Shown: in pieces, positions 25,608 through 33,406 of the stretch | How positions within the stretch are numbered: the first letter of the stretch is position 1 | Layout: each line of letters begins with the position of its first letter | Source of the DNA: Pseudonocardia kunmingensis | GTDB taxonomy: Bacteria; Actinomycetota; Actinomycetes; Mycobacteriales; Pseudonocardiaceae | DNA length: 64,000 nucleotides | Reading direction: 5' to 3' | Assembly: GCF_006716445.1 (NCBI RefSeq) | Contig: NZ_VFPA01000010.1 | Coordinates: forward strand, 22,704-86,703 | The notes under the pieces: model-generated | Databases searched by the model: none | What the model was told of the DNA's origin: nothing | Seen by the model: the letters and a program-made list of their open reading frames with translations, nothing else | Program-made: the position numbers and the translations under genes

Positions 25608-26432
25608 GTGAAGGCGCGGTCACTGGTCTTCGACCTGTTCGGCGACTACCTGCGCTACCGGGGCGGGGAGGCCCGGCTGCGCAGCCTGGTGTCGCTGATG
25701 GGGTGCTTCGACGTCCCTGAGCCGACCGTGCGGGTCGTGGTCACTCGGCTGCGCAAGGAGGGCTGGCTGTCGAGCCGCCGGGAGGGGCGCGAGACGCTGT
25801 ACGCGCTCACCGACGCGGCCTGGGCGCTGCTCGACGAGGGCCGCGAGCGCATCTTCCACCGGGTCCAGGGCCCGTGGGACGGGCAGTGGCACATGGTCAT
25901 CTACTCGGTGCCGGAGGCCGAGCGGGGCCTGCGCGAGCAGCTGCGCAAGAAGCTGGCCTGGGTGGGGTTCGGGCCGTTGTCGGCCGCGGTGTGGCTGAGC
26001 CCGCACGACCGGACCGGGCAGGTGCGCGAGGCGTTCGCCGGCGAACCCGCCGTGCAGCTCGACGTGTTCCGGTCGCGCTCGGGCGGCACCGAGGCCGACC
26101 GTGACATCGCCGCCCGTGCCTGGGACCTGGAGGAGCTCGACGGCGCGTACGCGCAGCTGCTGGAGGCCTACCAACCTCGCCTTGCCGCCTACCGGGCAGG
26201 CGAGCTGCAGGGGGCCGACGCACTGGTCGAGCGGATGAACCTCGTCCACGACTACCGGCGCTTCCCCTTCCGTGACCCCGACCTGCCCCCGGAGCTGCTG
26301 CCGGCGGGCTGGAACGGGCGGCGCGCCCACGAGGTGTTCCTCGAGGCACACGGGCTCCTGCGGGGGCCTGCCGAGGCCTGCGTCGACGCGCTGACCGGTG
26401 CCGTCGCGATGCCGGAGGAGGCGGCGGGCTAG
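25608..26432 (+). CDS. PaaX-family transcriptional regulator (aromatic module)
   Basis: A 274-residue PaaX-type repressor. The winged helix is TVRVVVTRLRKEGWLSSRR. The central domain carries WDGQWHMVIYSVPEAERGLR and the C-terminal domain has NLVHDYRRFPFRDPDLPPELLP, typical of PaaX. GGGAGG lies five bases ahead of the GTG start. Family members respond to aromatic acyl-CoA such as phenylacetyl-CoA. Beside a salicylate/gentisate operon, the effector is probably salicylyl-CoA or a related thioester. It precedes the transporter by about 115 bases in the same direction. Confidence 0.9.
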   Translation: MKARSLVFDLFGDYLRYRGGEARLRSLVSLMGCFDVPEPTVRVVVTRLRKEGWLSSRREGRETLYALTDAAWALLDEGRERIFHRVQGPWDGQWHMVIYSVPEAERGLREQLRKKLAWVGFGPLSAAVWLSPHDRTGQVREAFAGEPAVQLDVFRSRSGGTEADRDIAARAWDLEELDGAYAQLLEAYQPRLAAYRAGELQGADALVERMNLVHDYRRFPFRDPDLPPELLPAGWNGRRAHEVFLEAHGLLRGPAEACVDALTGAVAMPEEAAG

Positions 26433-26463
26433 GGCTCGTCCGCCAAGAAGAGTTACAAGAGAT

Positions 26464-26492
26464 GGACGGTCGTCGTCACAGTGTTGTAGCTT
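26464..26492 (+). promoter_or_regulatory. Putative promoter with overlapping PaaX-type decamer
   Basis: GGACGGTCGT (26464-26473) repeats the decamer found upstream of the regulator. TAGCTT (26487-26492) fits a TANNNT -10 box about 13 bases downstream. The decamer would cover the -35 area, the classical position for a repressor site. Confidence 0.4.
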
Positions 26493-26549
26493 GGGGACGC
26501 CACTCGCCATGACGGCGACGTGTGCGTCTCACCGAGGAGCGTGGTGCTC

Positions 26550-27890
26550 GTGTCACAGGCGACAAGCCCAGCTGCCCGATCCGGACTCGTCGTGGTGGCC
26601 CTGTGCTTCCTGACGATCGTCTTCGACGGCTACGACCTGATCGTCTACGGCTCGGCAGTGCCGAGCCTGCTGGCCGAACCCGGGTGGAACATGGGCCCGG
26701 CGCAGGCCGGCGCCATCGGCAGCTACGCCCTGGCGGGCATGCTCATCGGCGCCCTGGGCGCCGGCGCGGTCACCGACGCGATCGGACGCCGCCGGATCAT
26801 GCTGATCGGGATCACCTGGTTCTCGGTGCTGATGGTGGCCTGCGCCCTCGCGCCCAGCCCGGAGGCGCTGGGCCTGCTGCGGTTCCTGGCGGGTCTGGGC
26901 CTCGGCGGGGTCATCCCCTCGGCGATCGCGCTGACCGTGGAGTACGCCCCGCGCGGGCGGCGGCAGCTCTACAACGCGCTGATGTTCGCCGGCTACTCGG
27001 TCGGCGGGGTGCTCGCCGCGGTACTGGCACTGCTGCTCGCGGCCGACCACGGCTGGCGCCCGCTGATGGCCATCGGCGCGGCACCGCTGGTCGTGGTGCT
27101 GCCGCTGGCGTGGAGGTTCCTGCCGGAGTCGGTGGGCTACCTGCTGGCCAAGGGACGTGACGACGAGGCGTGGGAGCTCGCCGGACGCTACGGGGTCGAC
27201 CTGCAGGCGCTGCGCGCGGAGCGGGCCGCCGCCACCGGCACCGCGGGCCCGCGGGCCCTGTTCCGCCGCGGCACGCTCGCCGCCACGCTGCTGTTCGGTG
27301 CCGCGAGCTTCTGCGGGCTGCTGCTGGTCTACGGCCTGAACACCTGGTTGCCGCAGATCATGCGCGAGGCGGGCTACCCGCTCGGCTCGGCCCTGACGTT
27401 CCTGCTGGTGCTGAACCTCGGCGCCGTCGTCGGCACGATCTCCGCCTCGGTGCTCGCGGACCGGTTCGGGCCCAAGCCGGTCACCGCGGCCGCGTTCCTG
27501 CTCGCCACCGCCTGCCTGCTGGTGCTCAGCCAGCGGGTCGACACGTGGCTGCTGCTCGTGGCGGTGGCCGTCGCCGGCCTCGGCAGCGTCGGCACCCAGA
27601 TCCTGGTCAACGGGTACGTGGCCGTGCACCACCCGGCCGCGGTCCGCGCGACGGCCCTCGGCTGGGCGCTCGGCGTCGGCCGGGCAGGTGCGATCGTCGG
27701 GCCGCTGTTCGGCGGCTGGGTCCTGGCGTCCGGTATCGGCATCGAGTGGAACTTCTACGGCTTCGCGGTGCCCGCGCTCGCCGGGGCGCTGCTCATCGCT
27801 CTCGTCCCGCGGCCGGGCGGGAACCCCTCACCCGTCCCGGCGTCCGACGGGTCGGCGGAATCGACGACGAAGGAGGAGGCGACGGCATGA
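26550..27890 (+). CDS. Aromatic acid:H+ symporter (AAHS-type MFS)
   Basis: A twelve-helix MFS transporter of about 446 residues. The FDGYDLIVYGSAVP motif in helix 1 is the AAHS signature (BenK, PcaK, GenK), with the two aspartates needed for uptake of aromatic carboxylates. The loop GRRRIMLIG follows helix 2. The exact start is uncertain: three in-frame GTGs lie at 26541, 26544 and 26550 after GAGGAG, and I chose the one at best spacing. It leads the salicylate/gentisate operon and probably imports salicylate, gentisate or 3-hydroxybenzoate. Confidence 0.9.
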   Translation: MSQATSPAARSGLVVVALCFLTIVFDGYDLIVYGSAVPSLLAEPGWNMGPAQAGAIGSYALAGMLIGALGAGAVTDAIGRRRIMLIGITWFSVLMVACALAPSPEALGLLRFLAGLGLGGVIPSAIALTVEYAPRGRRQLYNALMFAGYSVGGVLAAVLALLLAADHGWRPLMAIGAAPLVVVLPLAWRFLPESVGYLLAKGRDDEAWELAGRYGVDLQALRAERAAATGTAGPRALFRRGTLAATLLFGAASFCGLLLVYGLNTWLPQIMREAGYPLGSALTFLLVLNLGAVVGTISASVLADRFGPKPVTAAAFLLATACLLVLSQRVDTWLLLVAVAVAGLGSVGTQILVNGYVAVHHPAAVRATALGWALGVGRAGAIVGPLFGGWVLASGIGIEWNFYGFAVPALAGALLIALVPRPGGNPSPVPASDGSAESTTKEEATA

Positions 27891-28969
27891 CCTCGACCGT
27901 CCCCGAGATCACCCCGCAGGAGCAGGAGCAGCTCGACGAGCTGTACGCGGCGTTCGACGCCGCGCACATGACGCCGCTGTGGACGCAGATCGGCGGCCTG
28001 ATGCCGACCAGCCCGGTGCCGGACTCGGTGCCGATGCTGTGGCGCTGGTCCACCCTGCTGCCGCTGGCCGAGCGGGCCGGTGAGCTGGTGCCGGTGGGCC
28101 GGGGTGGGGAGCGCCGGGCGATCGCGCTGGCCAACCCGGGTCTGCCGGGCACGCCGTACACGACGTCGACGCTGTGGTGCGCGATCCAGTACCTCGGCCC
28201 CCGCGAGGAGGCACCGGCACACCGGCACACCCAGACCGCGTTCCGGTTCGTGGTCGAGGGCGAGGGCGTCTGGACCAACGTCGAGGGCGACCCGGTGGCG
28301 ATGCGCCGCGGCGACCTGCTGCTCACCCCGGGGATGCACTTCCACGAGCACCACAACACGACCGACCACCCGATGGCCTGGATCGACGGCCTGGACATCC
28401 CGCTGGTCCGCACGATCGACGCCGGGTTCTTCGAGTTCGGCCCGGACGTGCTGGCCACGAAGGAGACACCGGCGTTCTCGCGCAACGAGCGGCTGTGGGG
28501 CCACCCGGGCCTGACGCCGGTCGGCGCGCCGGCCCCGAAGGCGTCCCCGCTGATGGCCTACCGGTGGGAACACACCGACGCCGCGCTGGCCGCACAGCTG
28601 GAGCTGGAGCGCGAGGGGCACCCGGGCGTCGTCGAGCCGGGGCACGCGGTCGTCCGGTTCACCAACCCCGCCACGGCGGGGGACTGCCTGTCGACGATGC
28701 GCTGCGAGATGCACCGGCTCCGCGCCGGGACCCACACGGCGCTCACCCGGAACGCGGGCTCCTCGGTGTGGCAGGTCTTCGAAGGTTCCGGCGTGGTCAC
28801 CGTCGGCGACGAGCGCTACGAGGTCGGCACGGGAGACCTGTTCTGCGTGCCCTCGTGGGCCGGTCTGGCGTTCGACACCGACTCCGGCCTCGATGCCTTC
28901 CGCTACTCCGACGAGCCCGTCCTCGAGGCCCTCGGCCTGGCCCGTACCGCACGGGAGGACCGTTCGTGA
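27887..28969 (+). CDS. Gentisate 1,2-dioxygenase
   Basis: A 360-residue bicupin. The N-terminal cupin carries the iron ligands in APAHRHTQTAFRFVVEG, followed by TPGMHFHEHHN. The C-terminal cupin is less conserved (RAGTHTALTRNAGSSVWQVF). Length and the opening TPLWTQIGGLMP match bacterial gentisate 1,2-dioxygenases. It opens gentisate between C1 and C2 to maleylpyruvate with O2 and Fe(II). ATGA overlaps the transporter stop, and a FAH-type hydrolase follows, completing ring cleavage. Confidence 0.92.
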   Translation: MTSTVPEITPQEQEQLDELYAAFDAAHMTPLWTQIGGLMPTSPVPDSVPMLWRWSTLLPLAERAGELVPVGRGGERRAIALANPGLPGTPYTTSTLWCAIQYLGPREEAPAHRHTQTAFRFVVEGEGVWTNVEGDPVAMRRGDLLLTPGMHFHEHHNTTDHPMAWIDGLDIPLVRTIDAGFFEFGPDVLATKETPAFSRNERLWGHPGLTPVGAPAPKASPLMAYRWEHTDAALAAQLELEREGHPGVVEPGHAVVRFTNPATAGDCLSTMRCEMHRLRAGTHTALTRNAGSSVWQVFEGSGVVTVGDERYEVGTGDLFCVPSWAGLAFDTDSGLDAFRYSDEPVLEALGLARTAREDRS

Positions 28970-29778
28970 AGCTCGCGACGATCCGCACCGCCACCGGGAC
29001 CGCCGCCGTCCGCGTGGACGACGACGCCGCGGTCGAGCTCGGTGCCACCGACCTCGGGGAGTTCCTGGCGTGGCCGGACTGGGAGGCGGCGGCGCAGGAC
29101 GCCGACGGGCCGCGGCACGAGGTGGCTGGGCTCGACTACGCCGCGCTGGTCCCGCGCCCGGAGAAGGTCTTCTGCGTCGGCCTGAACTACCGCACCCACA
29201 TCCTGGAGATGGGCCGGGAGCTCCCCCGAACCCCGGCGCTGTTCGCGAAGTTCGCCCGCGCGCTGGTGGGGGCGTACGACGCGGTGGAGCTGCCGGCGGG
29301 CTCGCAGCAGGTCGACTGGGAGGCCGAGCTCGGCGTGGTGATCGGCGCCGAGGTCCGGCACGCCACCCCTGAGCAGGCCGGCGCGGCGATCGCCGGGTAC
29401 ACCGTGGTCAACGACGTCACGGCGCGGGACTTCCAGTACCGCTCGGTGCAGTGGCTGCAGGGCAAGACCTTCGAGCGCAGCACCCCGGTCGGGCCGTGGC
29501 TGGTGACCGACGCGCAGCCGGGCGAGATCTCGTGCGAGGTCGACGGCGACGTCGTCCAGGAGGCCGACACCGCCGATCTCGTGTTCTCACCGGTCGACCT
29601 GGTCGCCTACATCTCGCAGATCGTCACGCTGGTGCCCGGCGACATCATCGCCACGGGTACACCCGGTGGCGTCGGGCACGCGCGCACGCCCCCGCGCTAC
29701 CTGACCGAGGGCTCGAAGCTGGTCACCCGCGTCGAGGGCGTGGGCGAGCTGCGGAACACCCTGGTGAAGGGGAACTGA
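28966..29778 (+). CDS. FAH-family hydrolase (fumarylpyruvate/maleylpyruvate hydrolase)
   Basis: A 270-residue fumarylacetoacetate-hydrolase-fold enzyme. VFCVGLNYRTHILEMG contains the catalytic His-type segment, DWEAELGVVIG the metal-binding acids, NDVTARDFQ the Asp ligand, and ATGTPGGVGHAR the C-terminal loop. It should hydrolyse fumarylpyruvate (or maleylpyruvate directly) to pyruvate and fumarate or maleate. GTGA overlaps the dioxygenase stop. No maleylpyruvate isomerase gene lies in the operon; a DinB-type candidate occurs at 48803. Confidence 0.9.
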   Translation: MKLATIRTATGTAAVRVDDDAAVELGATDLGEFLAWPDWEAAAQDADGPRHEVAGLDYAALVPRPEKVFCVGLNYRTHILEMGRELPRTPALFAKFARALVGAYDAVELPAGSQQVDWEAELGVVIGAEVRHATPEQAGAAIAGYTVVNDVTARDFQYRSVQWLQGKTFERSTPVGPWLVTDAQPGEISCEVDGDVVQEADTADLVFSPVDLVAYISQIVTLVPGDIIATGTPGGVGHARTPPRYLTEGSKLVTRVEGVGELRNTLVKGN

Positions 29779-31343
29779 TGCGCGTCGCCGTCGCGGGGGG
29801 CGGCCCGGGTGGCCTGTTCTTCGCCACCCTGCTCCGGCGGGCCGACCCGTCGGTCGAGGTCACCGTGTTCGAGCGCAACCGCGCCGACGACACGTTCGGC
29901 TTCGGCGTGGTCTTCTCCGACCGCACCCTGGCCGGGATCCACGAGGCCGACCCGGTGCTGCGCCAGGCGCTGACCGAGCACGGCCGGCACTGGGACGAGA
30001 TCGAGGTCCGGCTCAAGGGCGAGCGGATCCGCTGCGGCGGCAACGGCATGGCCGCGATCGTGCGCCGGACACTGCTCGCGCTGATGCAGGCCCGCGCCCG
30101 CGACGTCGGTGCCGAGCTGCGGTTCGGATGCGAGGTCACGCTCGACGACCTCGCGGGCTACGACCTGGTGGTCGCGGCCGACGGCACCGGCTCGAAGATC
30201 CGCGAGCGGCTGGACGCCGACCTGGACGTCGAGGTCGAGACAGCATCGGCGAAGTTCATCTGGTTCGGCACCGACTACCTGTTCGACGGCCTGACGTTCG
30301 TGCACGAGCGCAGCCCCGACGGCGTGTTCGCGGTGCACGGCTACCCCATCTCTGATGCAGTGTCGACCTTCATCGTGGAGACCGACGAGGCCTCGTGGCG
30401 GCGCGCCGGGCTCGACGAGTTCGACGTGACCCGCCCGCCCGGGGAGAGCGACCTGGTCTCGAAGGAGTACCTGGAGAAGCTGTTCGCCGACCAGATCGAC
30501 GGCAAGAGGCTGCTGGTCAACAACTCCCGCTGGGGCAACTTCCGCACCCGCCGCACCCGCCGCTGGCACACCCTGGACCCGCGCCCGGTGGCACTGCTGG
30601 GCGATGCGGTGCACACCGCGCACTTCTCCGTCGGGTCGGGCACGAAGATGGCGATGGAGGACGCGGTCGCGCTGTCGCGCGCCCTGGCCGCGCATCCCGG
30701 TGACCTGCCCACCGCGCTCGCGGAGTACGAGGCGGCCGCTCAGCCGTCGGTGCGCAAGATCCAGGATTCGGCGCGGCCGAGCCTGGCCTGGTGGGAGCAC
30801 TTCGGGCGCTACCACGACGAGTTCGAGCCCTGGCAGTTCGCCTACCATTTCCTCTCGCGGTCGATCACCGACTCCCGGCTCGCCCGGCGCGACCCCGACT
30901 TCGTCGCCGCCAGCCACCGCGGCTGGGTCGCGACCCACGGCGCCGAGCCCCTCGACACGCCGTTCACGCGCGGCGGCTGGTCCACCCCCGGGCGGCTGGT
31001 CGGCGTCTCGAGCGCCGGCGGGGTGCCGGCCCGGGTCGGTGACCTCCCGCTGTCCGACGGGCCGCAGCCCGGGCCGTGGGGCGCGCGCCTCGCCGCACCC
31101 GAGAGCGAGGACGGGCTGCCCGCCGTGTTCGCACACCTGAGCGAGCTCGCGGGCCTGCAGCCCGTCCTCGTCGCGGTGCACGGCGGCACTCCGCTGACCC
31201 GGACACTGGTGTGCGAGCAGGCGCGCATGCACGACCGGCTGCCCGCCCTGCTCGTCGACGCCGGCGACCGCGAGGGCCTGGCCGACCGCGCCCTGACGAC
31301 GGTGCTCTCGGGCCGCGCCGACCTCGTGGGGGTCCCCGCATGA
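29778..31343 (+). CDS. Salicylyl-CoA 5-hydroxylase-type FAD monooxygenase with reduced C-terminal domain
   Basis: A 521-residue flavoprotein monooxygenase. VAGGGPGGLFFATLL binds FAD, VVAADGTGSKIRERL is the DG motif, and LLGDAVHTAHFSVGSGTK the GD motif. The first about 400 residues are closely similar in layout to the N-terminal half of the fused protein at 53398-55764 (shared DDTFGFGVVFSD and AHFSxGSGTK). The last about 130 residues look like a shrunken old-yellow-enzyme domain: TPFTRGG-PGR-V near its start and LSGRADLVGVPA at its end. With gentisate dioxygenase next door, 5-hydroxylation of salicylyl-CoA is the best call. 3-Hydroxybenzoate 6-hydroxylation is the alternative. Confidence 0.82.
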   Translation: MRVAVAGGGPGGLFFATLLRRADPSVEVTVFERNRADDTFGFGVVFSDRTLAGIHEADPVLRQALTEHGRHWDEIEVRLKGERIRCGGNGMAAIVRRTLLALMQARARDVGAELRFGCEVTLDDLAGYDLVVAADGTGSKIRERLDADLDVEVETASAKFIWFGTDYLFDGLTFVHERSPDGVFAVHGYPISDAVSTFIVETDEASWRRAGLDEFDVTRPPGESDLVSKEYLEKLFADQIDGKRLLVNNSRWGNFRTRRTRRWHTLDPRPVALLGDAVHTAHFSVGSGTKMAMEDAVALSRALAAHPGDLPTALAEYEAAAQPSVRKIQDSARPSLAWWEHFGRYHDEFEPWQFAYHFLSRSITDSRLARRDPDFVAASHRGWVATHGAEPLDTPFTRGGWSTPGRLVGVSSAGGVPARVGDLPLSDGPQPGPWGARLAAPESEDGLPAVFAHLSELAGLQPVLVAVHGGTPLTRTLVCEQARMHDRLPALLVDAGDREGLADRALTTVLSGRADLVGVPA

Positions 31344-33406
31344 CGAGCGCCCGCAGTCTGGATGCGCTGTTCGCGCCGAAGGGGATCGCCGTTGTCGGAG
31401 CCTCCCGCAACCCCGCCAAGCTGGGGTCCGCCCTGGCCCGGTCCCTCGGGGGCTTCGCCGCGAGGGGCGGGCACCTCGCGCTGGTCAACGGCCGCGACGA
31501 CAGCATGCACCCGTCGATGCGGGACGCAGCCGACGCCGGTCCGGTGGACCTCGCCATGGTCTGCGTGCCGGCCGCGGCGTGCGCGGGCGTGCTGGCCGAG
31601 GCGGCCGGCGCCGGTGCCGGCGCCGCGGTCGTGTGCGGCGGCGGGTTCGCCGAAGCCGGTGGCTCGGGGGTGGGCTACCAGGAGGAGCTCGCAGCCGTGG
31701 TCGCCGAGACGGGGATCCGCCTGCTCGGCCCGAACACCAGCGGCTTCCTGGCCCCGCACGCCGGGGTCACCGCGAGCTTCGTCCCTGGCGTCGAGCAGGT
31801 CCGGCCCGGCCGGGTCGCCGTCGTCGCGGCCAGCGGTGGGGTGAACCATGCCCTGTCCTTCCTGCTCACCGAGGCCGGGCACGGCGTGAGCCTCGCGGTG
31901 GGCCTGGGCAACGCCGTCGACGTCTCCGCACCGGACGTGCTCGACCACCTCGCCGACGACCCGGAGACCGCTGCGGTCGCCCTGCACGTGGAGTCCGTCG
32001 CCGACGGGCCCCGGCTCGTCGACGCCGTGCGCCGGTTGTCGGCCCGCCGCCCGGTCGTCGCCCTGGTGGTCGGCCGCCACGACGTCGGGGCGTTCGCCGC
32101 CTCGCACACCGGTGCCCTGGCCACGTCCTGGCGCACCACCCGGGCCGCCCTCGCGCAGGCGGGAGCGGTGCTGGTGGACGACGAGCGCGAGCTGGTCGAC
32201 GCCGTCGGCGCCCTCGCGGTCGCCCGGGCCCGGCCCACGCGCGACCCGGGCGTGGGTGTGGTCACCGCGCAGGCCGGGCCGGGTCTGCTGCTGCTCGACG
32301 ACCTGCGCGGCAGGCGGGCGCGAGTCCCGGAGCTGGCCGGGGCCACGCGGGAGGTGCTGGCGACCCTGCTGCCCCCGCTGACCTTCCAGGCCAACCCGGT
32401 CGACACCGGCCGTCCCGGGCCCGAGCTGGGCCGGGTCTTCCACGCAGTCGCCTCCGACCCGCAGATCGACGTCGTCGCCGGCTACGCGCTGCACGAGCCC
32501 GACGCCGTCGACCTGATCGCCGCGGCCCGCGCGGGCCGGGTCCCGGACGTGCCCGTCGTGCTCGGGCTCGGCGGCACCGGGGACGCCGTCGTCCAGGGGC
32601 GACGCGACCTGCTCGCGGCCGGGATCGCCGTCGCCTCCGACCCGCGCGGCGTCGCCGCCGGGATCGGTGCCCTGCTCGCCGACGCGCGCGCGTGGGCCCG
32701 GCGGTCGGACGCCGTCGTGGCGCGCCAGGTACCGACGGGGATCGGCGGAGCGCACGACGAGGACCAGGCCAAGGGGCTGCTCGACCGGCTCGGGATCGTC
32801 ACGGTCCCCCGCCGGGTGTGCGCGTCGCGGGCGGAGGCGCACGCCGCCCTGGCCGAGCTCGGCGGGCCGGTCGCGGTCAAGATCCTCGACGCCGCGGTCC
32901 TGCACAAGACCGAGGTCGGCGGCGTCCACCTCGGCATCGCCGATCCGGCGCAGCTCGACGCCGCCCTCGACCGGCTCGCCGCGATCGGCGCGGACCGGTA
33001 CCTCGTGGAGCGGATGGCGCCCCCGGGGGTCGACCTCGTGCTCGGCGCCCGCCGCGACCCGGTGTTCGGGCCGATCCTGCTGCTGGGGCTCGGCGGCACC
33101 ACGGCCGAGGCGCTGGCCGACGTCGCGATCCGGCTCGCGCCGCTCGCCCCGGGGGAGGCGGCCCGGATGCCGGCCGAGCTGGCCGGGCACACCCTGCTCG
33201 ACGGCTGGCGCGGCGGCCCCGTCCTCGACCCCGCCGAGCTCGGCCGCGCCGCGTCCGCTCTCGGCGACCTGCTCGTCGCCAACCCCGGCCTCGACGAGAT
33301 CGAGGTCAACCCGCTCCGGCTCACCCCCGACGGCCTCGTCGCCCTCGACGCCGTCGTCCTGTCCCGCGACCCCGAGGAGGCCGCCGATGCCCGCCCCGAT
33401 CAATGA
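31340..33406 (+). CDS. ADP-forming acyl-CoA synthetase (CoA-binding plus ATP-grasp fusion)
   Basis: A 688-residue fused ACD-type protein. The N-terminal CoA-binding domain starts GIAVVGASRNPAKLG. A succinyl-CoA-synthetase-like domain follows, with FAASHTGALATSW where the phosphorylated loop and His lie. A C-terminal ATP-grasp domain has VAVKILDAAVLHKTEVGGV and PVFGPILLLGLGG. It overlaps the hydroxylase stop by four bases. Here it may form salicylyl-CoA, either directly with ATP or from salicylyl-AMP made by the next enzyme. That division of labour is inferred from the Streptomyces WA46 scheme. Confidence 0.83.
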   Translation: MTSARSLDALFAPKGIAVVGASRNPAKLGSALARSLGGFAARGGHLALVNGRDDSMHPSMRDAADAGPVDLAMVCVPAAACAGVLAEAAGAGAGAAVVCGGGFAEAGGSGVGYQEELAAVVAETGIRLLGPNTSGFLAPHAGVTASFVPGVEQVRPGRVAVVAASGGVNHALSFLLTEAGHGVSLAVGLGNAVDVSAPDVLDHLADDPETAAVALHVESVADGPRLVDAVRRLSARRPVVALVVGRHDVGAFAASHTGALATSWRTTRAALAQAGAVLVDDERELVDAVGALAVARARPTRDPGVGVVTAQAGPGLLLLDDLRGRRARVPELAGATREVLATLLPPLTFQANPVDTGRPGPELGRVFHAVASDPQIDVVAGYALHEPDAVDLIAAARAGRVPDVPVVLGLGGTGDAVVQGRRDLLAAGIAVASDPRGVAAGIGALLADARAWARRSDAVVARQVPTGIGGAHDEDQAKGLLDRLGIVTVPRRVCASRAEAHAALAELGGPVAVKILDAAVLHKTEVGGVHLGIADPAQLDAALDRLAAIGADRYLVERMAPPGVDLVLGARRDPVFGPILLLGLGGTTAEALADVAIRLAPLAPGEAARMPAELAGHTLLDGWRGGPVLDPAELGRAASALGDLLVANPGLDEIEVNPLRLTPDGLVALDAVVLSRDPEEAADARPDQ

